64,000 bases of DNA from NCBI RefSeq assembly GCF_014212355.1, contig NZ_JACKXD010000001.1, positions 124,001 to 188,000 on the forward strand, in the 5' to 3' direction. Made by a program: the position numbers and the translations under genes. Positions within the stretch are counted from its first letter, which is position 1. Each line of letters begins with the position of its first letter. This stretch comes from Halobellus ruber (GTDB lineage: Archaea > Halobacteriota > Halobacteria > Halobacteriales > Haloferacaceae). The notes under the pieces were generated by a model that was not told the DNA's origin, ran no database searches, and was given only the letters and a program-made list of their open reading frames with translations. Of the stretch, positions 45,334-53,288 are shown piece by piece.

Positions 45334-45409
45334 AATATTTATATTCGAAAGACGTATCGAAGAAGAATATTTTTCAACGTTCGGTTGTGAGGGGTAGATA
45401 CCTACACCT
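45334..45409 (+). promoter_or_regulatory. nadA promoter region with TATA boxes and a palindrome at the start codon
   Basis: The 311 bases between hmgA and nadA are AT-rich near nadA. ATATTTATAT (45,334-45,343) and AATATTTTT (45,366-45,374) are TATA candidates. A 20-base imperfect palindrome (arms AGGGGTAGAT and ACCTACACCT, 8 of 10 matching) occupies 45,390-45,409 and touches the ATG at 45,410. From the second box, transcription would start inside the palindrome, so a repressor binding there would block it. NAD biosynthesis genes are commonly repressed in this way. Confidence 0.45.
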
Positions 45410-46543
45410 ATGGCAGAGCTAGAAACCGCCGGCTTCGAATCCGACCTGAGTCTGTTCAAGTACGACAACCTCGAACGACTCCCGGAGGAGTACCGGGACC
45501 TCACCGAGGCCGACCGCGCCGCCCGGATCGAGTCCGCACGCGAGGCGCTGGGCGACGACGTGATCGTCCTCGGCCACAACTACCAGCGCCGCGAGATCGT
45601 CGACCACGCCGACTTCATCGGCGATTCCTACGAACTCTCGAAACGCGCTGCGAACTCCGAGGCCGAGTACGTCGTGTTCGCCGGCGTGACGTTCATGGCT
45701 GAAAGCGCCGACATCATCACCGACGACGACCAGACCGTGCTCCTCCCGTCGATGGAGGCGTCGTGTCCGATGGCGGGGATGGCGGAGGCGCTACAGGTCG
45801 ACGCGGCCTGGCAGCGGATCGACGACGCGACCGGCGACCGCGAGGTGATCCCGGTCACGTATATGAACTCCTACGCCGACCTGAAGGCCTTCTGCGCCGA
45901 GCAGGGCGGGCTAGTCTGTACCTCCTCGAATGCGGCCGACGCCTTCGAGTGGGCCCTCGACCGCGGGGACGCGGTCCTGTTTCTGCCAGACAAACACCTC
46001 GGCCGCAACACCGCTGCGGAGCTCGGCATCGACCCCGACGCCGTCGCGGAGTGGGACCCTTGGAGCGCGGACGCCCCAGACGCGGCCGACGCCGCGGGCG
46101 CGGATGTGGTGCTGTGGGACGGCTACTGCCAGGTCCACGAGCGGTTCGAGGTCGACCACGTCGAGACAGTCAGGGAGGACCACGGTGCCAACGTGATCGT
46201 CCACCCCGAGTGCCGCCGGGAGGTCGTCGTCGCGGCCGACGCCGCGGGGTCGACGAGCCAGATCTGCGAGACGATCGCCGACGCGGCGCCCGGCGAGACC
46301 TGGGCGGTCGGCACCGAGATCCACCTCGTGAACCACCTACAGCGGTGGCACCCCGAGGTGAACGTGCTCCCGCTGTGCGGCGACGCGTGTATGGACTGCA
46401 ACGCGATGCGACAGATCGACCCGAACTACCTGACGTGGCTGCTGGAATCGCTCGCCGAGGGGACGGTTCACAACGAGGTGGCCGTCGCCCCGGAGGAGAA
46501 GGAACTGGCGGCGACCGCCCTCGACCGGATGCTCGAACTATGA
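45410..46543 (+). CDS. nadA: Quinolinate synthase NadA
   Basis: A 377-residue [4Fe-4S] enzyme that condenses iminoaspartate with dihydroxyacetone phosphate to quinolinate. Cluster ligands are expected in EASCPMAGMA, LVCTSSNA and CGDACMDCNAMR; VILGHNYQRREIVDHADFIGDSYELSK is the substrate-binding first domain, and HPECRREVV the third. It is the first gene of the nadA-nadB-nadC operon and overlaps nadB by four bases. Confidence 0.95.
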   Translation: MAELETAGFESDLSLFKYDNLERLPEEYRDLTEADRAARIESAREALGDDVIVLGHNYQRREIVDHADFIGDSYELSKRAANSEAEYVVFAGVTFMAESADIITDDDQTVLLPSMEASCPMAGMAEALQVDAAWQRIDDATGDREVIPVTYMNSYADLKAFCAEQGGLVCTSSNAADAFEWALDRGDAVLFLPDKHLGRNTAAELGIDPDAVAEWDPWSADAPDAADAAGADVVLWDGYCQVHERFEVDHVETVREDHGANVIVHPECRREVVVAADAAGSTSQICETIADAAPGETWAVGTEIHLVNHLQRWHPEVNVLPLCGDACMDCNAMRQIDPNYLTWLLESLAEGTVHNEVAVAPEEKELAATALDRMLEL

Positions 46544-48069
46544 CCCGGGAGACCGATGTCTTAGTGATCGGCTCGGGCATCGCCGGCTGCGCCGCGGCGC
46601 TCGCGGCCGCCCGCGAGGGCGCGGACGTGCTCGTCGCCACGAAGGCGACCGAGCCCGAGGACGCCGCCACCGACTGGGCCCAGGGCGGCGTCGCGGTCAC
46701 CGGCAGCGACCCCGAGGCGTTCCGGGCGGACATCCGCGCCGCCAGCGACGGCACCGCCGACCCCGACGCGGTCGACGTGCTGGTGTCGAACGCCCGCGAG
46801 GCCGTGGCGGACGTGCTCGTCGACACCCTCGACGTCCCGTTCGACGGCGCGCCCCCGGGTGCCGACGTCGACGCCTACGACCGCGGGCGGGAGGCCGCCC
46901 ACTCGGAATCCCGGATCCTCCACGTGAACGCCGCCACCGGCTCACACGTGCTCCGGCCGTTCCTCGCCCACCTCAGCGAGCGTCCGGGCGTCACGTTCCT
47001 GGAGGACGCGATGGCGCTGGACCTGCTCACACACGAGGGGCGGGTCCACGGCGCGTCGGTGCTGCGGGACGGCGCCGTCGAGCCGACCTTCGCGGGCGCG
47101 ACCGTCCTCGCGACCGGCGGGATCGGAGCGTGTTACCGAACCACGACCAACCCCGACGGCGCGACCGGCGACGGGGTCGCGATGGCGGCGTTCGCGGGCG
47201 CCCGGATCGCGGACATGCAGTACGTGCAGTTCCACCCGACCGCCTACCCCGGCCCCGACCCGTTCCTGGTCAGCGAGGCGGTCCGCGGCGAGGGGGCGGT
47301 CCTCCGGAACGCCGCAGGCGAGCGATTTATGCCCGCGGTCCACGACGACGCCGAACTCGCCCCGCGGGACGTCGTCGCCCGCGCCGTCGCCGACGAGCGG
47401 GCAGGCGGCGGCGAGGTCCGACTCGACGTCTCGCCGCTCGATCCCGGCTTCGAGACGGCGTTTCCCGACCTCGCGGACCTGTGTGCCGACCGGGGGATCG
47501 ACCCCGCCGACGGCATCCCCGTCGCGCCCGCCGAACACTACCTCTGCGGCGGGGTCGCGGTCGACGACCGCGGCCACACCACGCTCGATCGGCTCTACGC
47601 GGCCGGCGAGTGCGCCCGCACGGGCGTCCACGGCGCGAACCGGCTGGCCTCCACCAGCCTGCTCGAAGGGCTGGTCTGGGGGCTCCGGGCGGGCGAGTCG
47701 GCGGCGGCCGCGGGGGCGGTCGAGCCGATCGAGACCCCGGACCCGCTCGACCGCGACCCCGGACTGCCGGACGCCTTCGCGGACGCGAAATACGAACGGC
47801 TCCGGGAGACGATGGAGTCGGCGGTCGGCCTCACGCGGACCCGTTCGGAACTGGAGCGGGCGCGGTCGACCCTCAGGCGGTTGAAAGGCGAGGTCGACGC
47901 GTACACCCGAACCCGCGTGTCGCGGTCGCTGTACGAACTGCGGAACGCCGCGGTGTGTGGCCTTCTCGTCGCCCGCGCGGCGAGCGAGGCCCCCTCGGCG
48001 GGGTGTCACCACGTCGTCGACGCCGACGACCGCGACGCCGGCCACGGGGCCCAGTATGCTGACGACTGA
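46540..48069 (+). CDS. nadB: L-aspartate oxidase NadB
   Basis: A 509-residue flavoprotein that oxidises L-aspartate to iminoaspartate for NadA. The FAD-binding GSGIAGCAAALAAAREG (residues 11-27), the substrate region DWAQGGVAV, ESRILHVNAATGSHV, ATGGIGACYRTTTNP, MQYVQFHPTAY, AEHYLCGGVAVD and GANRLASTSLLEGLVWG are standard for the succinate dehydrogenase/NadB family. The C-terminal helical domain ends with GCHHVVDADDRDAGHG. The start overlaps nadA and the last 14 bases overlap nadC. Confidence 0.94.
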   Translation: MTRETDVLVIGSGIAGCAAALAAAREGADVLVATKATEPEDAATDWAQGGVAVTGSDPEAFRADIRAASDGTADPDAVDVLVSNAREAVADVLVDTLDVPFDGAPPGADVDAYDRGREAAHSESRILHVNAATGSHVLRPFLAHLSERPGVTFLEDAMALDLLTHEGRVHGASVLRDGAVEPTFAGATVLATGGIGACYRTTTNPDGATGDGVAMAAFAGARIADMQYVQFHPTAYPGPDPFLVSEAVRGEGAVLRNAAGERFMPAVHDDAELAPRDVVARAVADERAGGGEVRLDVSPLDPGFETAFPDLADLCADRGIDPADGIPVAPAEHYLCGGVAVDDRGHTTLDRLYAAGECARTGVHGANRLASTSLLEGLVWGLRAGESAAAAGAVEPIETPDPLDRDPGLPDAFADAKYERLRETMESAVGLTRTRSELERARSTLRRLKGEVDAYTRTRVSRSLYELRNAAVCGLLVARAASEAPSAGCHHVVDADDRDAGHGAQYADD

Positions 48070-48868
48070 GACGGTCGAGCGGTGGCTCCGGGAGGACGTC
48101 GGCCACCGCGACGTGACGAACCACGTGCCGGGACGGACTTCCGGCCGGCTCGTCGCGACCGAATCGGGGGTCGTCGCCGGCCTCGACGCCGCGGCCGCGG
48201 TGTTCGACTACCTCGACTGTGACCCGACGTCGACCGCCGCCAGCGGCGACGAGGTCGAGGCCGGGGAGACGGTCTTCGACGTATCGGGGCGTGCCCGGGA
48301 CGTGCTCCGCGGCGAGCGCACCGCCGCCAACCTCGTCGGCCACGCCGCGGGCGTTGCGACGCGGACCCAACGGGCGGTGCGCGCCGCCCGGACGGCCTCG
48401 GAGTCGGTCCGGGTGGCCGCGACGCGGAAGACCACCCCGGGGCTCCGCGGCGTCGAGAAGCGGGCGGTCGCGGCGGGCGGGGGCGACACCCACCGGCTCA
48501 CCCTCTCGGGGCTGGTGATGGTGAAGGACAACCACATCGCGGAGATGGGGCTCGAAGCGGCCGTCGAGTTCTTTCGCGACCGGAAGTCCTTCGCGACCAA
48601 CCTGGAGGTTGAAGTCGAATCCCCGGCGGCGGCGGTCCGTGCGGCCGAGGCGGGGGCCGACGTGGTGCTCCTCGATAACCTCCCGCCGACCGAGGTCCGG
48701 GAGGCGGTCGACAAGGTACCGGACGGCGTCGCAACCGAGGCCAGCGGCGGGATCACGCTCGACTCGCTCCCGGCGTACGCCGAGACCGGCGTCGACGTGG
48801 TCTCGATGGGGTCGTTGACGCACAGCGCGCCGAGCCTCGACGTGTCGTTCCGGACCGACGGCCGCTGA
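48056..48868 (+). CDS. nadC: Nicotinate-nucleotide pyrophosphorylase (carboxylating), NadC
   Basis: A 270-residue enzyme that converts quinolinate and PRPP to nicotinate mononucleotide and CO2. Motifs: LREDVGHRDVTN near the start, GERTAANLVGHAAGVAT, the Arg/Lys site TRKTTPGLRGVEKRAVAAGGGDTHR, VMVKDNHI, LEVEVES, VVLLDNL and EASGGITLDSL. It completes the three-step de novo NAD route with NadA and NadB and is translated in overlap with nadB. Confidence 0.95.
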   Translation: MLTTETVERWLREDVGHRDVTNHVPGRTSGRLVATESGVVAGLDAAAAVFDYLDCDPTSTAASGDEVEAGETVFDVSGRARDVLRGERTAANLVGHAAGVATRTQRAVRAARTASESVRVAATRKTTPGLRGVEKRAVAAGGGDTHRLTLSGLVMVKDNHIAEMGLEAAVEFFRDRKSFATNLEVEVESPAAAVRAAEAGADVVLLDNLPPTEVREAVDKVPDGVATEASGGITLDSLPAYAETGVDVVSMGSLTHSAPSLDVSFRTDGR

Positions 48869-48967
48869 CAGTCGACTGCCGATCGGCGCGGACTGCTCCC
48901 GCCTGCCCCGACCCCTCACGCGCCGACGAATGGAAACCTACTCGGCGCCCGGCGCGGAGACACGGAT

Positions 48968-49780
48968 ATGACCGCGGCCTTCTTCGAGCGACTCGGCGAG
49001 CGGATCGAGCGGATCGACAGCGTCGTCTCGGTCGGCCTCGACGCCGACCCCGACCGGATTCCGGAGCATCTCCGCGAGAGGGACCTCCCGCAGTGGGCGT
49101 TCAACCGCCGGATCATCGACGCGACCCACGAGTACGCCGCCTGCTACAAGCCGAACGCGGCGTTCTACGAGAGCAGCGAGGGGTGGCGGTCGCTGCGGGA
49201 GACGGTCGCGTACGCCCACGGCAAGGACGTTCCGGTGCTGCTCGACGCAAAGCGCGCGGACATCGGGAACACGACCCGACAGTACGCCAACCTCCTCGAC
49301 GAGGTCGACGCGATCACGGTCAACCCCTACCTGGGGCGGGACTCGCTGCAACCGTTCCTGACGCGCGCAGACAAGGGCGTGTTCGTGCTCTGCCGGACCT
49401 CGAACCCCGGCGGCGCCGACCTCCAGGACCTGGAACTCGCCTCGGGGGAGCCGGTCTACGAGCGGGTCGCCGCTTTGGCGGACCTCTGGAACGAACACGG
49501 CAACGTCGGGCTCGTGGTCGGCGCGACCGCGCCCGAGGAACTGGCCGACCTCCGCAAGCAGGTCCCCGACATTCCGTTCCTGGTCCCGGGCGTCGGCGCA
49601 CAGGGCGGCGACGCCGAGGCGGCCGTCGAACACGGGCTGGCGGACGGCGTCGGCCTCGTGAACTCCTCGCGGGGGATCATCTTCGCGGGCGAAGACCGGG
49701 GGGAGTCGTTCGCGGGCGCGGCGGGCGCGGCGGCCAAGCGGCTCCGAACCCGGCTGAACCAGTACCGGTCGGACGGATAG
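48968..49780 (+). CDS. pyrF: Orotidine 5'-phosphate decarboxylase
   Basis: A 270-residue TIM-barrel enzyme for the last step of UMP synthesis. It belongs to the longer subgroup: VSVGLDADPDRIPEHL near the start, CYKPNAAFYE, and the catalytic LLDAKRADIGNTTRQYA with the Lys-Asp network. GLVVGATAPEELADLRKQVPDIPFLVPGVGAQGGD and NSSRGIIFA bind the phosphate. It has its own start 99 bases after nadC, probably in the same transcription unit or a short separate one. Confidence 0.94.
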   Translation: MTAAFFERLGERIERIDSVVSVGLDADPDRIPEHLRERDLPQWAFNRRIIDATHEYAACYKPNAAFYESSEGWRSLRETVAYAHGKDVPVLLDAKRADIGNTTRQYANLLDEVDAITVNPYLGRDSLQPFLTRADKGVFVLCRTSNPGGADLQDLELASGEPVYERVAALADLWNEHGNVGLVVGATAPEELADLRKQVPDIPFLVPGVGAQGGDAEAAVEHGLADGVGLVNSSRGIIFAGEDRGESFAGAAGAAAKRLRTRLNQYRSDG

Positions 49781-49813
49781 GACGGACCGCGGCGCCGAAG
49801 CGTTCCCCGCCGG

Positions 49814-50008
49814 CTACCGGAACCCCGGCACGTCGCGGTCGCCGTCGGTCTCGGCGAACACGTCCTCGGTCCCGTTCGGGTCGCCGCAGTGGACACAGAC
49901 GCCGCGGTCCTGCTCGAAGTGTACCGGACACACTGCCGCCCCGCACTGGTGGCAGGCGTACTCGGCTTCCCGGGTCTCGCATACCTGACAGAGCCCCGTG
50001 ACACTCAT
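49814..50008 (-). CDS. Small zinc-finger protein (HIT-type-like)
   Basis: A 64-residue protein with a cluster of zinc ligands: CQVCETREAEYACHQCGAAVCPVHF (three CxxC-type pairs with a CPVH element, residues 7-31) and CVHCG (38-42). This cross-brace arrangement is like HIT-type or B-box fingers in other haloarchaeal small proteins. It probably mediates protein or nucleic acid contacts; the partner is unknown. It is convergent with pyrF. Confidence 0.75.
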   Translation of the reverse strand: MSVTGLCQVCETREAEYACHQCGAAVCPVHFEQDRGVCVHCGDPNGTEDVFAETDGDRDVPGFR

Positions 50009-50113
50009 ACACACGTTTCGGACCGAACGCACTTCAGTCGCGGGGTCGATCCGCCTCCGGTCGGCCCGTCGCCCCGAGCAAACCTCTTTGACGCGGCGAT
50101 GCCATATGGGCGT

Positions 50114-50362
50114 ATGAGCATCGAACTGTACGCGCTCGACGGCTGTCCGTACTGCGAGGCAGTCCACGACGCCCTGGCGGATCACGGGATCGACTACGAG
50201 ACTTCCTGGGTCGAGGCGCTCCACTCCGAGCGCGACGCGGTAAAGCGGGTGAGCGGCCAGCGCGCGGTGCCCGTCCTGATCGACGACGAGCGGGGAGTCA
50301 CGATGTCCGAGAGCGAGAACATCCTGACGTACATCGAGCAGACGCTCGCGACAGACCGATGA
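50114..50362 (+). CDS. Glutaredoxin-like protein
   Basis: An 82-residue thioredoxin-fold protein with the active site CPYC (LDGCPYCEAVHDAL, Cys11 and Cys14), the cis-Pro TVPxx equivalent in RAVPVLIDDERG, and SESENILTYIEQTL at the end. Haloarchaea use gamma-glutamylcysteine rather than glutathione, so it likely works with that thiol. Its last four bases overlap the cobalamin adenosyltransferase gene. Confidence 0.85.
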   Translation: MSIELYALDGCPYCEAVHDALADHGIDYETSWVEALHSERDAVKRVSGQRAVPVLIDDERGVTMSESENILTYIEQTLATDR

Positions 50363-50892
50363 AGATCTACACCGGCCGCGGCGACGAGGGAATGACCGAC
50401 CTCCGGGATATGTCGCGGGTCTCGAAGACCAGCGCCCGGATCGAGGCGTACGGCACCGTCGACGAGGCGAACGCGCTGATCGGGACCGCGCGCCCGACGG
50501 GCTACGACGACGTCGACGGGACGCTCGCATCGATCCAGAACCAGCTCCACATCGTCCAGGCCGACTTCGCGAACCCCGATCCCGACGAGGACGACCCCGA
50601 AGTGACGGCGGCTCACGTCGAGAGCTTGGAGGACGCGATCGACGAGGCGGAGGCCGAACTCGACCCCCTGGAGTCGTTCATCCTCCCGGGCGGCAGCGAC
50701 GCCGGCGCGACCCTGCACCACGCCCGCGCGGTGGCCCGGCGTGCGGAGCGCCGCGCGGTCGCGTTGGCGGCCGACGAGCCGGTGAACGAGGAGGCGATCC
50801 GGTATCTCAACCGGCTCTCCGACGGGCTGTTCGTCCTCGCGCGGCTGGTGAACGCCCGCGACGAGGTTCCCGAGGAGTCGCCGACGTACTGA
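50359..50892 (+). CDS. ATP:cob(I)alamin adenosyltransferase (PduO type)
   Basis: A 177-residue four-helix-bundle enzyme that makes adenosylcobalamin from reduced cobalamin and ATP. The N-terminal ATP loop KIYTGRGDEGMTDL, then RIEAYGTVDEANALIG, and the central ILPGGSDAGATLHHARAVARRAERRAV with the conserved Arg residues define the PduO family. LSDGLFVLARLVNAR ends the protein. In haloarchaea the coenzyme serves methylmalonyl-CoA mutase and ribonucleotide reductase. Confidence 0.93.
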   Translation: MKIYTGRGDEGMTDLRDMSRVSKTSARIEAYGTVDEANALIGTARPTGYDDVDGTLASIQNQLHIVQADFANPDPDEDDPEVTAAHVESLEDAIDEAEAELDPLESFILPGGSDAGATLHHARAVARRAERRAVALAADEPVNEEAIRYLNRLSDGLFVLARLVNARDEVPEESPTY

Positions 50893-50917
50893 CGCGGGCG
50901 AGCCCCCGAAGAAGAAC

Positions 50918-50924
50918 GCTTAAG
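50918..50924 (+). promoter_or_regulatory. Promoter box of the tRNA-Val gene
   Basis: GCTTAAG with a purine-rich GAAGAAC before it lies 27-33 bases upstream of the tRNA, matching the expected BRE-TATA position of an archaeal tRNA gene. Confidence 0.5.
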
Positions 50925-50950
50925 TCCGGCACGGAGGAATTTCAGCCTGC

Positions 50951-51025
50951 GGGTCGGTGGTCTAGTCCGGTTATGACGGCTCCTTCACACGGAGCAGGCC
51001 GGCGGTTCGAATCCGCCCCGACCCA
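50951..51025 (+). tRNA. tRNA-Val (anticodon CAC)
   Basis: The cloverleaf is complete. The acceptor stem GGGTCGG pairs with CCGACCC, with discriminator A at 51,025. The anticodon arm is GCTCC-TTCACAC-GGAGC, giving CAC (Val, codon GTG). The T arm is GGCGG-TTCGAAT-CCGCC. No intron is seen, and CCA is not encoded. An integrase gene on the same strand follows, so the 3' end of this tRNA is probably an attachment site of the island. Confidence 0.96.
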
Positions 51026-51041
51026 TACGCGGTACGTATGG
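51023..51041. repeat. Inverted repeat CCATACG-N5-CGTATGG at the tRNA 3' end (candidate attachment core)
   Basis: The seven-base arms are perfect and separated by five bases. The left arm starts in the last three bases of tRNA-Val. A second copy with one changed end base lies at 51,231-51,249, and a lone half-site GCATACG at 51,135-51,141. Two short inverted arms around a 5-8 base centre is the layout of tyrosine-recombinase core sites. Confidence 0.55.
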
Positions 51042-51230
51042 ACTGTATTTCCGCTGTTTCTCCACTCGATAGGGACTCTACCGGCAAATTTCTGATTTTC
51101 GCTAGGTGACCAGAAGTCCCGAATTCTCGTGAAGGCATACGGTTAGTTCACGCGGGTCGTCCCCGTCTTGGCATCCGTGTTAATGATCGGTGGTTGAATA
51201 TAAATAATTAGTGCCGGTATACAATCACGA

Positions 51231-51249
51231 GCATACGTATACCGTATGG
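51231..51249. repeat. Second copy of the inverted repeat, GCATACG-N5-CGTATGG
   Basis: It matches the copy at the tRNA end in 13 of 14 arm positions with the same five-base spacing, and lies 208 bases downstream. The spacer sequences differ (CGGTA against TATAC). Two spaced copies suggest binding by a recombinase or accessory factor. Confidence 0.55.
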
Positions 51250-51415
51250 ATCAATATTTCCTGTACTGATCCTGTCCGTAGTTACTCGAATAATTTGAGG
51301 AAGTCACAATGTAGAGCGACAATCGATCTCGCAGGACGGATCATCGTCGCTCGGACTGACTGAATTGGGTATTTGCCACCCTTACGGTAGGATTGTCGGC
51401 CATCTCGCCTTCATC

Positions 51416-51464
51416 CGACACGTATATGTCGAAGTTGACAGCACCGCTTCGACACGAAAATGTC
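51416..51464. repeat. Direct repeats CGACACG-N3-ATGTC before the integrase
   Basis: Two 15-base copies (51,416-51,430 and 51,450-51,464) differ only in the three central bases and lie 34 bases apart, about three helical turns. Each is itself a semi-palindrome (GACA...TGTC). They are 48-96 bases before the integrase start and just upstream of its TATA box, so they may be operator or arm-type integrase sites. Confidence 0.5.
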
Positions 51465-51483
51465 AACCAATCCGCCCTTAATC

Positions 51484-51492
51484 ATTTAAATA
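51484..51492 (+). promoter_or_regulatory. TATA box of the integrase gene
   Basis: ATTTAAATA lies 20-28 bases in front of the GTG at 51,512, which fits leaderless transcription and supports this start codon. Confidence 0.5.
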
Positions 51493-51511
51493 ACTGAGTG
51501 AGAACTAGTTT

Positions 51512-52660
51512 GTGAGCAAACCAAGACACTCCAAAGAAGACGCGCTCGATCGAGTACTCTACCTCGACCTCTATACAGCCGCTCTTCAGATCGACGACGA
51601 TTATCGGCGTCGTGTTGCAATTATACTGGTTCTCTGTTGTGGCCGTCTGAAGATGCGCGTGGGTGAGGTACTGCACCTTCACGAAGGTTGGATTGATTGG
51701 GAACGTGGGGTCATCGACATTCCAACCTTCGAGCCGTGTGGGTGTGGGTACTGCTGGAGCCGTTCTAAGAGGAATTTTGATCCAGACGGTGAGGAAAACG
51801 ACGCCGTTGAAACGTTTGTTGATTACCACTACCACAATCGTTTCTCACCGAAAAGCGAGAATGGTGGTCGCGCTGTTCCGTTCAGTTGGAGTCTTAGGAT
51901 CACAGCCGCATTGGAAGATTTCTTCGAGCATCACGATGTGATTGATGAGAACTACAAATGGGTTGAGCGGACAATGAAAGAGCATATTCTCCCGAACGCC
52001 CGGTTTTTGGAGCGTGGTGACGTGATGTTTCACGGGCTGCGTGCGACTGGTCTGACCTTCTGGGCTGATCTGAATCTTGATTCGAAGGCTATGCGTGATG
52101 TTGGTGGGTGGTTGCGTGAGGCTGATGTACACCCGTATCGTGCGCAGTCACGGACCGAATTGGTAGACAAAATGCGTGATGCGGTCGGGAAAGAGCCTGT
52201 TTCTGTCGAGACTATTGATTTCGTGTCTCTTGATCCGCGGCCACTAGCTGGTGAGTCGTTCGATCCCCGTGAAACGAATCCGAAGCAACGAGAGGACCCC
52301 TTTGACCCTGGGCCGGTAATCAATCCGCGGACTCCAGATCCACCTGCCGAAGTGGATTACGATCCGTCTCGGTTCGCTTCTTTAGCGGCGGAGCGTGACC
52401 CACCAACGCCATCGGAACGTCGGGCATTCGTCAGGCGGGTCGAAGCACTACGGACTGGTGACGCTGATGATATTGACGATCCGTTCTTACAATCACTTGA
52501 GGACGAAGACGATGATCCAGTAGCGGGCCAGGCCCGGATTGACGAGTTCTCTGAAACCGGTGAATATGCATCTGCTGCCCCTGTTCATATGATGAAAGCT
52601 GCGTACCTCACCTGCCTTGTCTACACCGCTTGGGCACTCTCGTTTACGCCGATCACGTAG
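51512..52660 (+). CDS. Tyrosine recombinase / integrase
   Basis: A 382-residue phage-integrase-family protein. The catalytic pattern is Arg49 (LKMRVGEVLHL), His174-xx-Arg177 (FHGLRATG), the GGW region, and Tyr209 (ADVHPYRAQS). The N-terminal SAM-like core-binding domain is nearly absent, and after the catalytic part a charged tail of about 170 residues follows (PADxDD-rich), unusual for the family. The segment CGCGYCWSR (residues 73-82) holds three cysteines and may bind a metal. It is next to tRNA-Val and oriented away from it, so it likely moves the island. Codon use is less GC-rich than in the ribosomal genes. Activity is uncertain. Confidence 0.85.
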   Translation: MSKPRHSKEDALDRVLYLDLYTAALQIDDDYRRRVAIILVLCCGRLKMRVGEVLHLHEGWIDWERGVIDIPTFEPCGCGYCWSRSKRNFDPDGEENDAVETFVDYHYHNRFSPKSENGGRAVPFSWSLRITAALEDFFEHHDVIDENYKWVERTMKEHILPNARFLERGDVMFHGLRATGLTFWADLNLDSKAMRDVGGWLREADVHPYRAQSRTELVDKMRDAVGKEPVSVETIDFVSLDPRPLAGESFDPRETNPKQREDPFDPGPVINPRTPDPPAEVDYDPSRFASLAAERDPPTPSERRAFVRRVEALRTGDADDIDDPFLQSLEDEDDDPVAGQARIDEFSETGEYASAAPVHMMKAAYLTCLVYTAWALSFTPIT

Positions 52661-52727
52661 TTCCCGATACCTTGTTCCAGGACGGATGGCTTGATCACTC
52701 AGCAACTCTTTCCCTGGACAGAAAGTT

Positions 52728-53021
52728 GTGACTACACGACAGATGACACCACGCGTGAAACTCAACGAATGGGACACCCTCAGCGCTGAACTGCGCCGGT
52801 TTGGTGACACAGGTGACGTAACGGTTGCTGATGATCGGATTCACATCGATTTCGGCTCCGCATATATCGAGGTGACGAAGGACGGGACGCTCAGGACTGG
52901 AATGCCGCTCCACGATTTTGCACACGCCAATACCGCTGTAATCGTCCTGGATCACGACACTGGCACGCTCACGGTCGAAGCTGACACTGTGACCTACACA
53001 TTCAGACGACCAGGCGGATAA
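52728..53021 (+). CDS. Small island protein of unknown function
   Basis: A 97-residue frame from GTG 52,728 (an ATG at 52,743 would give 92). The sequence VKLNEWDTLSAELRRFG, ITVTVADDRIHIDFGSAYIEVTKDGTLRTGMPLHDF and IVLDHDTGTLTVEADTVTYTFRRP predicts mostly beta strands. Codon use fits a real gene. No family is recognised. It lies directly downstream of the integrase. Confidence 0.6.
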   Translation: MTTRQMTPRVKLNEWDTLSAELRRFGDTGDVTVADDRIHIDFGSAYIEVTKDGTLRTGMPLHDFAHANTAVIVLDHDTGTLTVEADTVTYTFRRPGG

Positions 53022-53160
53022 CCAGCCGTCAACACTGTCTGAAGTCCACATCGGGTACGTCGCTGCCCCGATCCAAAGCATCAGGGACCGGGCACACCCC
53101 CTCGCACGCGATCTGAACATCAGCGTCAAAGCACCCGATGCTACGCTGATGTTAGTCTAG
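52993..53160 (+). pseudogene. Coding-like fragment without a start
   Basis: In the frame ending at TAG 53,158-53,160 there are 55 codons with good haloarchaeal codon use (SEVHIGYVAAPIQSIRD, HPLARDLNISVKAPDATLM), but no ATG or GTG, and it begins inside the preceding gene in another frame. It looks like the 3' end of a gene whose front was lost when the island rearranged. I do not recognise the family. Confidence 0.35.
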
Positions 53161-53176
53161 ATTTTGGCCACCGGTT

Positions 53177-53241
53177 GAGTCGCCTGGCTCATCACCATCG
53201 AAAACAATGCCGTTACCTGCGATCGCTACAACATCCCGTGA
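53177..53241 (+). pseudogene. 3' remnant of a second phosphoesterase gene
   Basis: These 65 bases repeat the last codons of the phosphoesterase gene at 57,452-58,474 (VAWLITIEN, then DRYNIP and TGA) with three or four base changes. Nothing of the gene lies before them. They mark the left edge of the duplicated block. Confidence 0.75.
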
Positions 53242-53288
53242 CGAGAACGGACACTCAGTTTCGCTGAACCTCAGATCAGGAGAGCCGA

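Larger units (their letters stand above)
51026..51511 (+). other. Non-coding region between tRNA-Val and the integrase
   Basis: 486 bases of AT-rich DNA without a supported gene. It contains the inverted repeats described separately, and two direct repeats nearer the integrase. This is the expected place for integrase binding sites and for control of the integrase promoter. Confidence 0.6.
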
